Positions 19,055-26,925 are shown, counted from the stretch's first letter. The stretch: DNA of 64,000 nt from Anaerostipes sp. 992a (GCF_001940245.1 NZ_MJIG01000001.1:62001-126000), one strand, 5' to 3'. Notes: a model not told the origin generated them from the letters alone. A program made the numbers and translations.

Positions 19055-20559
19055 CAGACTGTAGACAAAGTTTGTGCTGGAGATAATCTCCAGCACCACT
19101 TTTCTTTGAAAAATGACTTTTCTTTTAATAACCGCCAAATATTATGGATGGTTGAGATTCTTTCTTCCCTTTTGGCCAGTATCCTGGCCAGTTTTTTCAG
19201 GTTCATACATGCAAAAGTAAGCCCCGCTTTCATCTCCATCCGGGCTTTTCCTATGTATTGTGTATAACGAAATCCATGCTGCTCTTTGGCTGTTCCGAAA
19301 ATCCTCTCGATTGTCTCCTTTCTTAAGTCATATATCTGTTTATTGCCAAGTGTATGCCTGATGTCCTCTGCTTTCTCCATATATTCTTCCCACACATGGC
19401 GGGTGATCACTTTTATATGTTCTTTGCTTTCCGTACATCTATGAAGATTTGGACAACTGTCACATATTTCTCCGCAGCTTACGTATTCCCTATAACCCTC
19501 CCTGTTTGTCGTATGATAGGATAATATATGGTTTTCCGGACATATATAGCAGTCATAATACTCATCATATACATACTCATATTTTCGGAAAAAACCTTCC
19601 TTTGTCATTGGCCTTTTGTATGGGAACAGCGGCTCGATACCATCTTCTAACAACTCATGGGCGATTGCTGGTGTACGATAACCGGCATCTGCTATGATCA
19701 TAGCCGGTGAATAGATCTTTATCTTGTCATAAAGTGTTTTGAATGTCCGGCTGTCATGTTCATTCCCCGGATGAATGCTGTATCCCAGGATCCAGCCATG
19801 TTTATCACAAGCTGTTTCCACTGCATAGGCAAAAACATGTTTATGCTCGCCTTTACGAAACCAGCCGCTTTCCGGATCACTGATACTGCATTTCTGCGTT
19901 TTAATTCCTTCTGGAATTTCTTCTTCCTTTGTATTATCACCGCTCCCGCTGCCGGATGGGGGATCATTTTTGTCTTTTTCTTTCAAAGGCTTTTTCCCAT
20001 GCGCTTCACGATCCCTGGATATTTCCTTCTGTAGTTTCTCTTCATACCAAAGGGCCTGTTCCTGTGCAACTCTTTTTCGCATTTTTTTGCTGTTTGCACA
20101 TGCTTTCACATGAGTGGAATCCACAAAGATCTGATCGGTGTCCACCAGTTTAAATTTCATGCAGTCTTCCAATATTTTTGCAAAGATCTGCTCAAAAAGA
20201 TCTGTGTCCTTAAAACGGCGTGTATAGTTTTTTCCAAAGGTTGAAAAATGTGGTACCGGATCCATCATGTCTAATCCAAGGAACCATCTGTAAGCAACGT
20301 TTACTTCAATCTCCTTGATAGTCTGTCTCATACTTTTAATTCCATAAAGGTATTGAATAAAAGGAATTTTGATCAGCATAACAGGATCCATGCTGGGTCT
20401 TCCATTATCAGAACAGTATTTTTCTTCTACAAGATCATAGATAAAAGTCCAGTCGATGGCTTTATCAATCAAACGCAGCATATGGTTTTGAGGAACCATG
20501 TCATCCATACAGAACATCATCATCTGTTCCCTTTTTTTGTCTGCATTTTTTGTCATCAT
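19054..20559 (-). CDS. IS1182 family DDE transposase (copy 1)
   Basis: A 501-residue transposase. The N-terminal domain has the family sequence NHMLRLIDKAIDWTFIYDLV and SMRQTIKEIEVNVAYRWFLG; the central DDE region includes TDQIFVDSTHVKA (first Asp) and MIIADAGYRTPAIAHELLE (second Asp); a CPENH...CGEIC...C cysteine-rich insert is present. ATG 20559 is preferred to a GTG 9 bases upstream because AAAGGCGG ends 8 bases before the ATG. The frame runs through the terminal inverted repeat, and the final TGA uses base 19054 of the target repeat as its last base. Confidence 0.93.
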   Translation of the reverse strand: MMTKNADKKREQMMMFCMDDMVPQNHMLRLIDKAIDWTFIYDLVEEKYCSDNGRPSMDPVMLIKIPFIQYLYGIKSMRQTIKEIEVNVAYRWFLGLDMMDPVPHFSTFGKNYTRRFKDTDLFEQIFAKILEDCMKFKLVDTDQIFVDSTHVKACANSKKMRKRVAQEQALWYEEKLQKEISRDREAHGKKPLKEKDKNDPPSGSGSGDNTKEEEIPEGIKTQKCSISDPESGWFRKGEHKHVFAYAVETACDKHGWILGYSIHPGNEHDSRTFKTLYDKIKIYSPAMIIADAGYRTPAIAHELLEDGIEPLFPYKRPMTKEGFFRKYEYVYDEYYDCYICPENHILSYHTTNREGYREYVSCGEICDSCPNLHRCTESKEHIKVITRHVWEEYMEKAEDIRHTLGNKQIYDLRKETIERIFGTAKEQHGFRYTQYIGKARMEMKAGLTFACMNLKKLARILAKREERISTIHNIWRLLKEKSFFKEKWCWRLSPAQTLSTV

Positions 20560-20654
20560 AAAAAACACCGCCTTTCTGATATTTCAATTATATCAGAAAA
20601 ACGGTCGTAAACATAGAAAAGCCCGGCTTTCGCCGGGACTTTGTCTACAGTCTG
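19055..20654 (-). mobile_element. IS1182-family insertion sequence, complete copy 1
   Basis: A 1600-bp element bounded by perfect 17-bp terminal inverted repeats (CAGACTGTAGACAAAGT at 19055-19071 and its complement at 20638-20654), with a single transposase gene on the minus strand. It is flanked by a 20-bp direct repeat that is itself a terminator palindrome. A second copy (62813 onward) has the same sequence wherever I compared them, so recent transposition is likely. Confidence 0.93.
20573..20637 (-). promoter_or_regulatory. IS upstream control region: insulating terminator, TATAAT, operator-like inverted repeat
   Basis: Reading towards the transposase on the minus strand: a CCCGGC-GAAA-GCCGGG hairpin followed by CTTTT (20637-20618) that should stop read-in transcription, then a TATAAT (20593-20588) embedded in a perfect 10-bp inverted repeat (TTTCTGATAT, 20599-20590 with 20582-20573), which ends next to the AAAGGCGG ribosome site. 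This looks like self-limiting control of transposase expression. The same layout recurs at 62830-62892. Confidence 0.6.
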
Positions 20655-20674
20655 AAAAGCCCTTAGGGGCTTTT
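20655..20674 (+). repeat. 20-bp direct repeat, right copy (terminator palindrome)
   Basis: Identical to 19035-19054 and followed by extra T residues (to 20676), so this copy retains the original T tract of the CPBP terminator. Confidence 0.85.
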
Positions 20675-20721
20675 TTCTTATCATATCTATGTGATAAAAA
20701 CACTTCGCAAGGATTGTATAC

Positions 20722-20789
20722 TTGACAGATTTCTTTATTGGAGTATAATCGGTATAAAAGTTCTTTTTAGAACAGTTTTTATAAAAACT
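20722..20789 (+). promoter_or_regulatory. Promoter and paired palindromic operators of marR-MATE operon
   Basis: TTGACA (20722-20727), 16-base spacer, TATAAT (20744-20749). Just downstream are two palindromes, GTTCTTTTTAGAAC (20760-20773) and the perfect 16-bp AGTTTTTATAAAAACT (20774-20789), abutting each other before the ribosome site. They are good candidates for autoregulatory MarR binding sites that block the start region. Confidence 0.7.
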
Positions 20790-20806
20790 TTTAAAGGAGG
20801 AAGAGG

Positions 20807-21250
20807 ATGAATATAACAGATTTTCTGGTTAGTATCCGGAGGATCAATAAGATGCATGAAAGTATGCTGAAAGAAATCTGTGAAGAATATGAGCTTTCTT
20901 TGCTTGAAGCTAATATTATCAGTTTTCTTCACAATCATCCATCTAAGGACACGGCCAGGGATATTGTGGAGCTTCGTATGCTTTCGAAGGGAAATGTATC
21001 CAGAGCAGTGGAGGTATTGATTCAAAAGAGGCTGTTGGAGCGTGAGCCGGACCAGCAGGACAGACGGAAGATGCATTTGTCCTTGTTGCCGGCTTCCAGA
21101 GGTATTACAGATGCTATTGATGATAAGCAGAATGTATTTTTTAAAGAATTATTTTCTGGATTTTCCGAACAGGAAAAGCAGCAGCTATGGAAGTTTAATG
21201 AACGGATTTTGAAAAATGCGGATGACATTATGAGAAGGAGAGATATATAA
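20807..21250 (+). CDS. MarR family transcriptional regulator
   Basis: A 147-residue winged-helix protein. The helix-turn-helix and wing lie at about residues 45-90 (MLSKGNVSRAVEVLIQKRLL, then the wing DQQDRRKMHLSL with its conserved Asp-Arg-Arg), flanked by dimerisation helices. AGGAGG precedes ATG 20807. The stop overlaps the start of the downstream MATE gene (TAATG), so it very likely represses that pump and itself, with release by a drug-like ligand. Confidence 0.9.
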   Translation: MNITDFLVSIRRINKMHESMLKEICEEYELSLLEANIISFLHNHPSKDTARDIVELRMLSKGNVSRAVEVLIQKRLLEREPDQQDRRKMHLSLLPASRGITDAIDDKQNVFFKELFSGFSEQEKQQLWKFNERILKNADDIMRRRDI

Positions 21251-22614
21251 TGCAGGAAGAAAAAGATTTTTTGGGGAAGGAGCCCATTGGCAAATTATTA
21301 TTCCGATTGGCACTTCCTACGTTAGCAGCTCAGCTCATTAATATGCTGTATAACATTGTAGACCGTATTTATATTGGTCATATTCCAGGAGAAGGAGCTT
21401 TGGCACTGACTGGAGTTGGTGTCTGTATGCCGATTATTCTGATTGTAACGGCATTTGCAGCTCTCGTTGGGAACGGTGGAGCACCAAGATCTTCTATCTA
21501 TATGGGAAAAGGAGATTATGAATCTGCCGAAAAGACACTGGGTAACTGCTTTACCCTGCAGATTTTGATTTCAGCGATTCTGACGGTTATCTTACTGATA
21601 TGGAATCGAAGCTTTCTGATGGCGTTTGGAGCCAGTGAAAATACCATTGGGTATGCAGTAAAGTATATGAATATTTATGCGGTGGGAACAATTTTTGTAC
21701 AGTTGACACTGGGGATGAACGCATTTATTACTGCACAGGGATTTGCTAAGATCGGGATGTTATCGGTTCTGATCGGGGCGGTAACGAATATCGTATTAGA
21801 TCCCATCCTGATTTTTGGGTGCCATTTGGGAGTAAGAGGAGCAGCATTGGCTACGATTCTTTCTCAGGCAGTATCCTGTATCTGGGTGCTGGCCTTTTTA
21901 TTCGGGAAGAAAACAACATTGAGAATACGAAGATGTAATTTGAAACTGCAAAAAAGCATTATCCTGCCATGTTTGGCACTAGGATCAGCATTGTTTATTA
22001 TGCAGGCCAGCGAAAGTGTGATTTCCATCTGCTTTAATTCTTCTTTATTGAAATATGGAGGAGACATTGCAGTAGGGGCGATGACCATCTTAACCAGCGT
22101 TATGCAGTTTGCCATGCTTCCATTGCAGGGATTTGGACAGGGAGCGCAGCCGATCATCAGCTATAATTATGGAGCGGGCAATCTGGAACGTGTAAGGAAG
22201 ACGTTCTGGCTGTTGTTAAAGATCAGCCTTGGATATGCTATTTTACTCTGGCTGCTGGTCATGATCTTCCCTCAGATATTTGCAGCATTATTTACTGCAG
22301 ATAAGGCATTGCTTCTCTTTACCAAAGATGCATTGCGTATGTATATGGCATGTATGTTTTTATTTGGTCTTCAGATTGCATGTCAGTTAACCTTTACATC
22401 GCTAGGAAAGGCAGCTGCATCTATTTCTGTTGCGATTATGAGAAAATTTGTACTGTTGATACCGATTATTTATATTATGCCACAGATATGGAAAAGCAAT
22501 CAGACGATGGCTGTCTATATGGCAGAGCCCATTGCAGATTTCTTTGCAGTAACCTTTACTACTATTTTATTTACGATTGTATATCAAAAGGCTTTGATAA
22601 AGCAAGGGAAATAG
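21250..22614 (+). CDS. MATE family efflux transporter under MarR control
   Basis: A 454-residue, 12-helix MATE transporter of the MepA/DinF-like branch (LFRLALPTLAAQLINMLYNI at the N-terminus; GFGQGAQPIISYNYGAG in the second half, typical of MepA). Translationally coupled to marR by a 1-base overlap. The arrangement parallels mepR-mepA of staphylococci, in which MarR-type MepR represses the pump. Substrates are probably cationic compounds, which is an inference from family. Confidence 0.9.
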   Translation: MQEEKDFLGKEPIGKLLFRLALPTLAAQLINMLYNIVDRIYIGHIPGEGALALTGVGVCMPIILIVTAFAALVGNGGAPRSSIYMGKGDYESAEKTLGNCFTLQILISAILTVILLIWNRSFLMAFGASENTIGYAVKYMNIYAVGTIFVQLTLGMNAFITAQGFAKIGMLSVLIGAVTNIVLDPILIFGCHLGVRGAALATILSQAVSCIWVLAFLFGKKTTLRIRRCNLKLQKSIILPCLALGSALFIMQASESVISICFNSSLLKYGGDIAVGAMTILTSVMQFAMLPLQGFGQGAQPIISYNYGAGNLERVRKTFWLLLKISLGYAILLWLLVMIFPQIFAALFTADKALLLFTKDALRMYMACMFLFGLQIACQLTFTSLGKAAASISVAIMRKFVLLIPIIYIMPQIWKSNQTMAVYMAEPIADFFAVTFTTILFTIVYQKALIKQGK

Positions 22615-22632
22615 AGCATATGCACATAAATA

Positions 22633-23271
22633 CGGGTTTTGTGGACTAAATGAAGAAGAAAATTTCTCCTCCTGCGCCTAGGATGCCAGAACGTAAGAAC
22701 AACCAAAGCTGTCTGGATTTACCCCGAGCCAAACCCTAATCCGCTCCGCTAGTCGGGCTTGGCATGGCACAAGACGAACTGCCTTCCTTTTTTCCATAAC
22801 AGTTGGAAAGGTAAGTAAACTTCCCTACCAACTGTCCTATGGAAAACAGTCATCTTCGATGCCTGAAGCAGTTCTGGTGATAGAATCCAGCCAACAGGTT
22901 GTTCTAACATTCCGCATATGTCGCTTTCGGAGAAGTTTTCTTCTTTTCCATGTTCCGTTTCTCCATATGAATATAGGAGAAGCCAATACACTACAAAGAA
23001 CGAAACCATTCCGGTAAAGCAATCTGTGGAGGAGCTTACATGTTTTCTCAGGCAGAAAATCTTTGGCAAAAGCGATGCTTTTGGTCGTCCATAAGGACAA
23101 ATGGCTGGAAGCTTGCTTACATAGCCATTTGTCCCTGGACGAGGGATAAGATTTTCGTCTGTCATGGTGTAGAACAAGAGAAAACATGTATCAGATTTGG
23201 AAGCTCCGTAGCCTGATTGCTGACCGGAATGATTTCGTTCTCACTCACTATCCCATAGTCAAAGAAACCCG
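22633..23271 (-). ncRNA. Large structured non-coding RNA, about 640 nt, family not identified
   Basis: No credible gene lies between 22615 and 23339, but the minus strand folds almost completely. Closing stem: 23265-23271 with 22633-22639 (CGGGTTT/AAACCCG). A very long arm: 23223-23240 with 22998-23015 (18 bp, one G-U), 23215-23221 with 23018-23024, 23201-23207 with 23031-23037, and 23178-23189 with 23038-23049 (12 bp), capped by 23148-23156/23055-23063, 23137-23141/23086-23090, a 12-bp hairpin 23123-23134/23095-23106 and 23077-23082/23068-23073. Second arm: 22897-22914 with 22687-22704, 22884-22890 with 22713-22719, 22868-22874 with 22776-22782, and a hairpin 22790-22846. A pseudoknot is possible: 22723-22727/22753-22757 with 22728-22732/22759-22763. 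G-U pairs are allowed only on the minus strand. Size and complexity recall ROOL/GOLLD/OLE-class RNAs. Confidence 0.8.
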
Positions 23272-23290
23272 CAGTTATCCTACTTTAATG

Positions 23291-23319
23291 TAAATAAACA
23301 TCCTTAATAGAATGAACAA
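23291..23319 (-). promoter_or_regulatory. Putative promoter of the large RNA
   Basis: On the minus strand, TTGTTC (23319-23314), a 17-base spacer and TATTTA (23296-23291). The predicted start, around 23283, lies about 12 bases before the 5' strand of the RNA's closing stem, which agrees with the folded boundaries. Confidence 0.45.
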
Positions 23320-23328
23320 AGTCTTATA

Positions 23329-23380
23329 AGCAGGTCTTTTTAAAAAAAAGTATCAATGCCATGATTTAAAAAGACCTGCT
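23329..23380. repeat. Perfect 16-bp inverted repeat across the activase stop codon
   Basis: AGCAGGTCTTTTTAAA (23329-23344) and its exact complement (23365-23380) flank a 20-base loop. One arm is the coding 3' end of the glycyl-radical activase and the other lies across and beyond its stop. It could form the 3'-end hairpin of that mRNA, although no T run follows in the minus direction. Confidence 0.7.
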
Positions 23381-24248
23381 GGAATTCTTTCAAATCTTCT
23401 TCGTGAAGTGCAGGGACATCCGCATATGCGTAAGTCTTATGAAGCATATCATATTTTTTTTCACCAAACTGATGGAATGGAAGTAATTGGATTCTGTTGG
23501 CCCCTACTTCTTTTAGACGTCTTACAAAGCCTTCGGCATCTGCAGGAGAGTGATTATAATCTGGAATCACGGGGAGTCTTGGAAGTACGTCTTTTCCGTC
23601 AGCGATGGCCTGCTTAAGATTTTCTAGAATCTGTGTATTGGATACCCCAGTACCTTCTTTGTGTTTTTTTTCATCCCAATGTTTCATATCAAAAAGTAAG
23701 AGATCCAGATATGGGAGAACTGATTGAAAGACTTCTGGGGAAGCAAATCCGGTGGTCTCCATGGCAGTATGAATTCCATGCTCCTTTAAGGTTCTTAACA
23801 GAGCGGTGGAAAATTGGGGCTGCATCAGAGCCTCTCCGCCAGAAAGCGTAACACCCCCGCCACTTTCTTCATAGAAATCCTTATCTTGTAGACATATTTT
23901 GAGGATTTCATCTACAGTTTTAGATTCTCCTTCTGCGTTTAAGGCATCTTCAGGGCAATGAGCAATGCAGGTATGACATCCTTGACATTGGGCATTCTGA
24001 ATTCGAATATTGCCATCAACATTGGTAATTGCACCTGATGGACAGCCAGAGACACAAGTATTGCAGCCCACACAGGCCTCTCTGTCCCAGAGGATTTGAA
24101 GCTTTGGATATTGGCTTTCCGGGTTAGCACACCATCTGCATTTTAAAGGGCATCCTTTTAAAAAAACAACAGTTCGGATTCCAGGTCCGTCGTTTAAACT
24201 GAATTTCTGTATATTAAAGATCATTCCGGATTCAGAAGATATGTTCAT
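23340..24248 (-). CDS. Glycyl-radical enzyme activating protein (radical SAM)
   Basis: A 302-residue radical SAM enzyme. The SAM cluster motif is CPLKCRWC (CxxxCxxC, about residues 34-41), followed by an insert with two ferredoxin-type [4Fe-4S] sites (CVGCNTCVSGC and CQGCHTCIAHC), as in activases of non-PFL glycyl-radical enzymes. GGEALMQP is the SAM-binding motif. It would abstract hydrogen from the radical Gly of the divergently encoded enzyme at 24454. Flavodoxin or ferredoxin supplies electrons. E. coli PflC/YbiY are similar in length. Confidence 0.92.
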   Translation of the reverse strand: MNISSESGMIFNIQKFSLNDGPGIRTVVFLKGCPLKCRWCANPESQYPKLQILWDREACVGCNTCVSGCPSGAITNVDGNIRIQNAQCQGCHTCIAHCPEDALNAEGESKTVDEILKICLQDKDFYEESGGGVTLSGGEALMQPQFSTALLRTLKEHGIHTAMETTGFASPEVFQSVLPYLDLLLFDMKHWDEKKHKEGTGVSNTQILENLKQAIADGKDVLPRLPVIPDYNHSPADAEGFVRRLKEVGANRIQLLPFHQFGEKKYDMLHKTYAYADVPALHEEDLKEFQQVFLNHGIDTFF

Positions 24249-24374
24249 AATCGTGTATTCCTTTCTGTTTGCGATAATTCCTCTATATTTATTTTATTAT
24301 TTTAGCATATAAAGATTCATATGTAAATGAAAATAATTATGAATGAAAGTAAATGGGATTATTCTAAAAAAATA

Positions 24375-24441
24375 TTGACAAAATATTATGGATAATTTAT
24401 GATTAAGTTACAAACAAAATGAAATTAACTTACGAACAAAA
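24375..24441 (+). promoter_or_regulatory. Promoter and 22-bp-spaced direct repeats of the glycyl-radical enzyme gene
   Basis: TTGACA (24375-24380), 17-base spacer, TATGAT (24398-24403). Immediately downstream are two imperfect direct repeats, TTAAGTTACAAACAAAA (24403-24419) and TTAACTTACGAACAAAA (24425-24441), 22 bp apart, i.e. two helical turns. They lie between the start site and the AAGGAGG, so a repressor binding in tandem is likely. The regulator is not in the immediate neighbourhood. Confidence 0.65.
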
Positions 24442-24453
24442 AGGAGGATATAG

Positions 24454-26859
24454 ATGAGCAGCTATTTTGGAGATTTAACACCGAGAATGAAGCATTTCCG
24501 TGAAGAATTATTGAATGCAAAGCCACAGGTATGTGTGGAAAGAGCGATGATCACTACACAGACTTATAAAGAAAATCAGGATCAGCCTCTTGCGATTAAG
24601 AGAGCCTTGATGTTAAAGAACATTCTGGAGCAGATGACGATATTTATTGAACCGGAAACCATGATTGCAGGAAATCAGGCGTCCAGCAACCGTAGTGCAC
24701 CGATTTTCCCAGAATATGCCATGAAATGGGTCATTGATGAGTTGGATGAATTTGAACATCGAGATGGCGATGTCTTTTATATTACCGAAGAGAATAAACA
24801 GAAGCTCCGTGATATTGCTCCATTCTGGGAACACAATACGCTGCTTGACAGAGGGCTGGCAGCATTTCCTCCTCATTCTAAATTATATTATGATCTGGGG
24901 ATTATTAAGTCTGAAGGAAACATTACTTCTGGAGATGCACATTGTGCTGTTGATTACGGTAAGATGATGCAGGTTGGATTAAAGGATTATGAGAGAAGAG
25001 CTCAGGAAAAATTGGATGCATTGGATCTGACGGATTATAAGAATATTCAAAAAAGCTACTTCTATAGAGGAATCCTGATCGTGGTAGAAGCAGTCAAAGC
25101 ATTTGCACAACGTTACGCTCAGCTTGCTGCGCAGATGGCAGATAAAGAAGAGGATGCGAAGAGAAAAGCAGAGCTCCTGGAGATGAGTCGTATTCTTACA
25201 AAAGTTCCTTATGAGCCTGCAGAAAGCTTTCGGGAAGCAGTACAGAGCTTATGGTTGGTACATCTGATCCTTCAGATCGAATCCAATGGACACAGCTTAT
25301 CCTATGGACGTATGGATCAGTATTTGAATCCGTATTATGAGGCAGATTTAGAGGCAGGTAAGATTATAGAAGAGGATGCATGTGAGCTGATGTGCAACCT
25401 GTGGTTAAAGACCTATACGATTAATAAGATTCGTTCCTGGAGTCATACACAGTTTTCTGCTGGATCACCATTATATCAGAATGTAACGGTAGCAGGTCAG
25501 ACACCAGATGGAAAAGATGCTACGAATCAGATGTCCTGGCTGATTTTAAAGAGTGTTGCAAAATGTCATCTGACACAGCCGAATTTAACGGTCCGTTATC
25601 ACCATGGACTGACCGATGCATTTATGAAAGAATGTGTAGAAGTAGTTAGATGTGGATTCGGTATGCCGGCATTTAACGATGATGAGGTGATTATTCCAAG
25701 CTTTATTGAAAAGGGTGTAAAGCCGGAAGATGCCTATAATTACAGTGCAATTGGATGTGTAGAGACAGCAGTTCCTGGTAAATGGGGATATCGTTGTACC
25801 GGAATGAGCTTCTTAAACTTCCCTAAGGCATTGCTGATTGCCATGAATGACGGTGTTGAGCCAACCTCAGGGACCAAACTATGTGAAGGAATTGGCCATT
25901 TTAAAGATTTTACAAGCTTTGATCAGGTATTGGAATGTTGGGATAAAGTAATTCGAGAGATGTGTCGTCAGTGTATGATCATTGATGCAACTTGTGATAT
26001 GGTTTTGGAACAGGATACAGCGGATATCCTTTGCTCTGCTCTGACCGATGATTGTATTGAGAGAGGTCTTAATATGAAGGAAGGTGGAGCTGTCTATGAC
26101 TTTATCAGTGATCTTCAGGTAGGAATTGCCAACCTGGCAGACAGTCTGGCAGCAATGAAGAAGGTTGTATTTGAGGACAAGAAGGTAACTCCAGAAGAGC
26201 TTTGGGATGCCCTGCAGTCTGATTTTGCAGGAGAAAAGAATGAGAAGATTCGTAAGCTGCTGCAAGAAGCACCAAAATATGGAAATGATGATGATTACGT
26301 AGATCAGCTGGTAGTAGATGCCTACAATGTATATATTGATGAAATGAAGAAGTATCATAATACACGCTATGGAAGAGGACCGATTGGAGGTGTATATTAT
26401 GCAGGAACTTCTTCTATCTCTGCTAACGTACCACAGGGTGCAGGAACTTTAGCTACTCCAGATGGAAGAAAAGCAGGAGAACCGCTGGCAGAAGGATGTT
26501 CACCAAGCCATGCAGCTGATAAAAATGGTCCGACTGCAGTATTTAAGAGTGTATCCAAGCTTCCAACAAAGGAAATCACAGGTGGAGTTTTGTTGAATCA
26601 GAAGGTGACACCACAGATGCTTGCTAAAGAAGAGAATAGACAGAAGCTGATCATGCTTCTACGTACATTCTTTAACCGTTTACACGGATATCATGTACAG
26701 TTTAATGTAGTTAGCAAGGAAACACTTCTGGATGCCCAGAAACATCCGGAAAATCACAGAGATTTGATTGTTCGTGTGGCGGGATATAGTGCATTTTTCA
26801 ATGTTCTTTCTAAAAAAACACAGGATGATATTATCGAACGTACAGAACAGACCCTATAA
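24454..26859 (+). CDS. Glycyl-radical enzyme (PflD/YbiW-type, substrate unknown)
   Basis: An 801-residue glycyl-radical enzyme. The active-site thiyl Cys435 and Glu437 are in SAIGCVETAVPGK, the C-x-E arrangement of dehydratase/lyase-type members, unlike the Cys-Cys of pyruvate formate-lyase. The radical Gly777 is in RVAGYSAFFNVL near the C-terminus. It needs the divergent activase at 23340-24248. Candidates are diol/glycerol dehydratase-like, hydroxyproline dehydratase-like or YbiW-type reactions. The lack of microcompartment genes and of an adjacent reductase leaves the substrate open. Confidence 0.88.
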   Translation: MSSYFGDLTPRMKHFREELLNAKPQVCVERAMITTQTYKENQDQPLAIKRALMLKNILEQMTIFIEPETMIAGNQASSNRSAPIFPEYAMKWVIDELDEFEHRDGDVFYITEENKQKLRDIAPFWEHNTLLDRGLAAFPPHSKLYYDLGIIKSEGNITSGDAHCAVDYGKMMQVGLKDYERRAQEKLDALDLTDYKNIQKSYFYRGILIVVEAVKAFAQRYAQLAAQMADKEEDAKRKAELLEMSRILTKVPYEPAESFREAVQSLWLVHLILQIESNGHSLSYGRMDQYLNPYYEADLEAGKIIEEDACELMCNLWLKTYTINKIRSWSHTQFSAGSPLYQNVTVAGQTPDGKDATNQMSWLILKSVAKCHLTQPNLTVRYHHGLTDAFMKECVEVVRCGFGMPAFNDDEVIIPSFIEKGVKPEDAYNYSAIGCVETAVPGKWGYRCTGMSFLNFPKALLIAMNDGVEPTSGTKLCEGIGHFKDFTSFDQVLECWDKVIREMCRQCMIIDATCDMVLEQDTADILCSALTDDCIERGLNMKEGGAVYDFISDLQVGIANLADSLAAMKKVVFEDKKVTPEELWDALQSDFAGEKNEKIRKLLQEAPKYGNDDDYVDQLVVDAYNVYIDEMKKYHNTRYGRGPIGGVYYAGTSSISANVPQGAGTLATPDGRKAGEPLAEGCSPSHAADKNGPTAVFKSVSKLPTKEITGGVLLNQKVTPQMLAKEENRQKLIMLLRTFFNRLHGYHVQFNVVSKETLLDAQKHPENHRDLIVRVAGYSAFFNVLSKKTQDDIIERTEQTL

Positions 26860-26882
26860 TTTCTTTTTACTATATATTATAT

Positions 26883-26925
26883 AAAAAAGGTGGGTGGCAG
26901 AAATTTTCTGTCACCCACCTTTTTG
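26883..26925. terminator. Strong bidirectional terminator
   Basis: AAAAAGGTGGGTG pairs with CACCCACCTTTTT, with an inner CAGAAA/TTTCTG extension; T runs on both strands. It serves the glycyl-radical enzyme gene and the convergent rplY. Confidence 0.92.

Noticed and set aside
22749-23177. A 142-codon minus-strand open frame inside the structured RNA
   Set aside because: It has no ribosome site, odd composition and no recognisable motif. Its sequence is fully explained by long paired RNA helices.
22615-23339. Group I/II intron, RNase P RNA or tmRNA at the structured RNA locus
   Set aside because: No domain V, no GAGGAAAGTCC-type RNase P core, and no tmRNA ends or reading frame tag.
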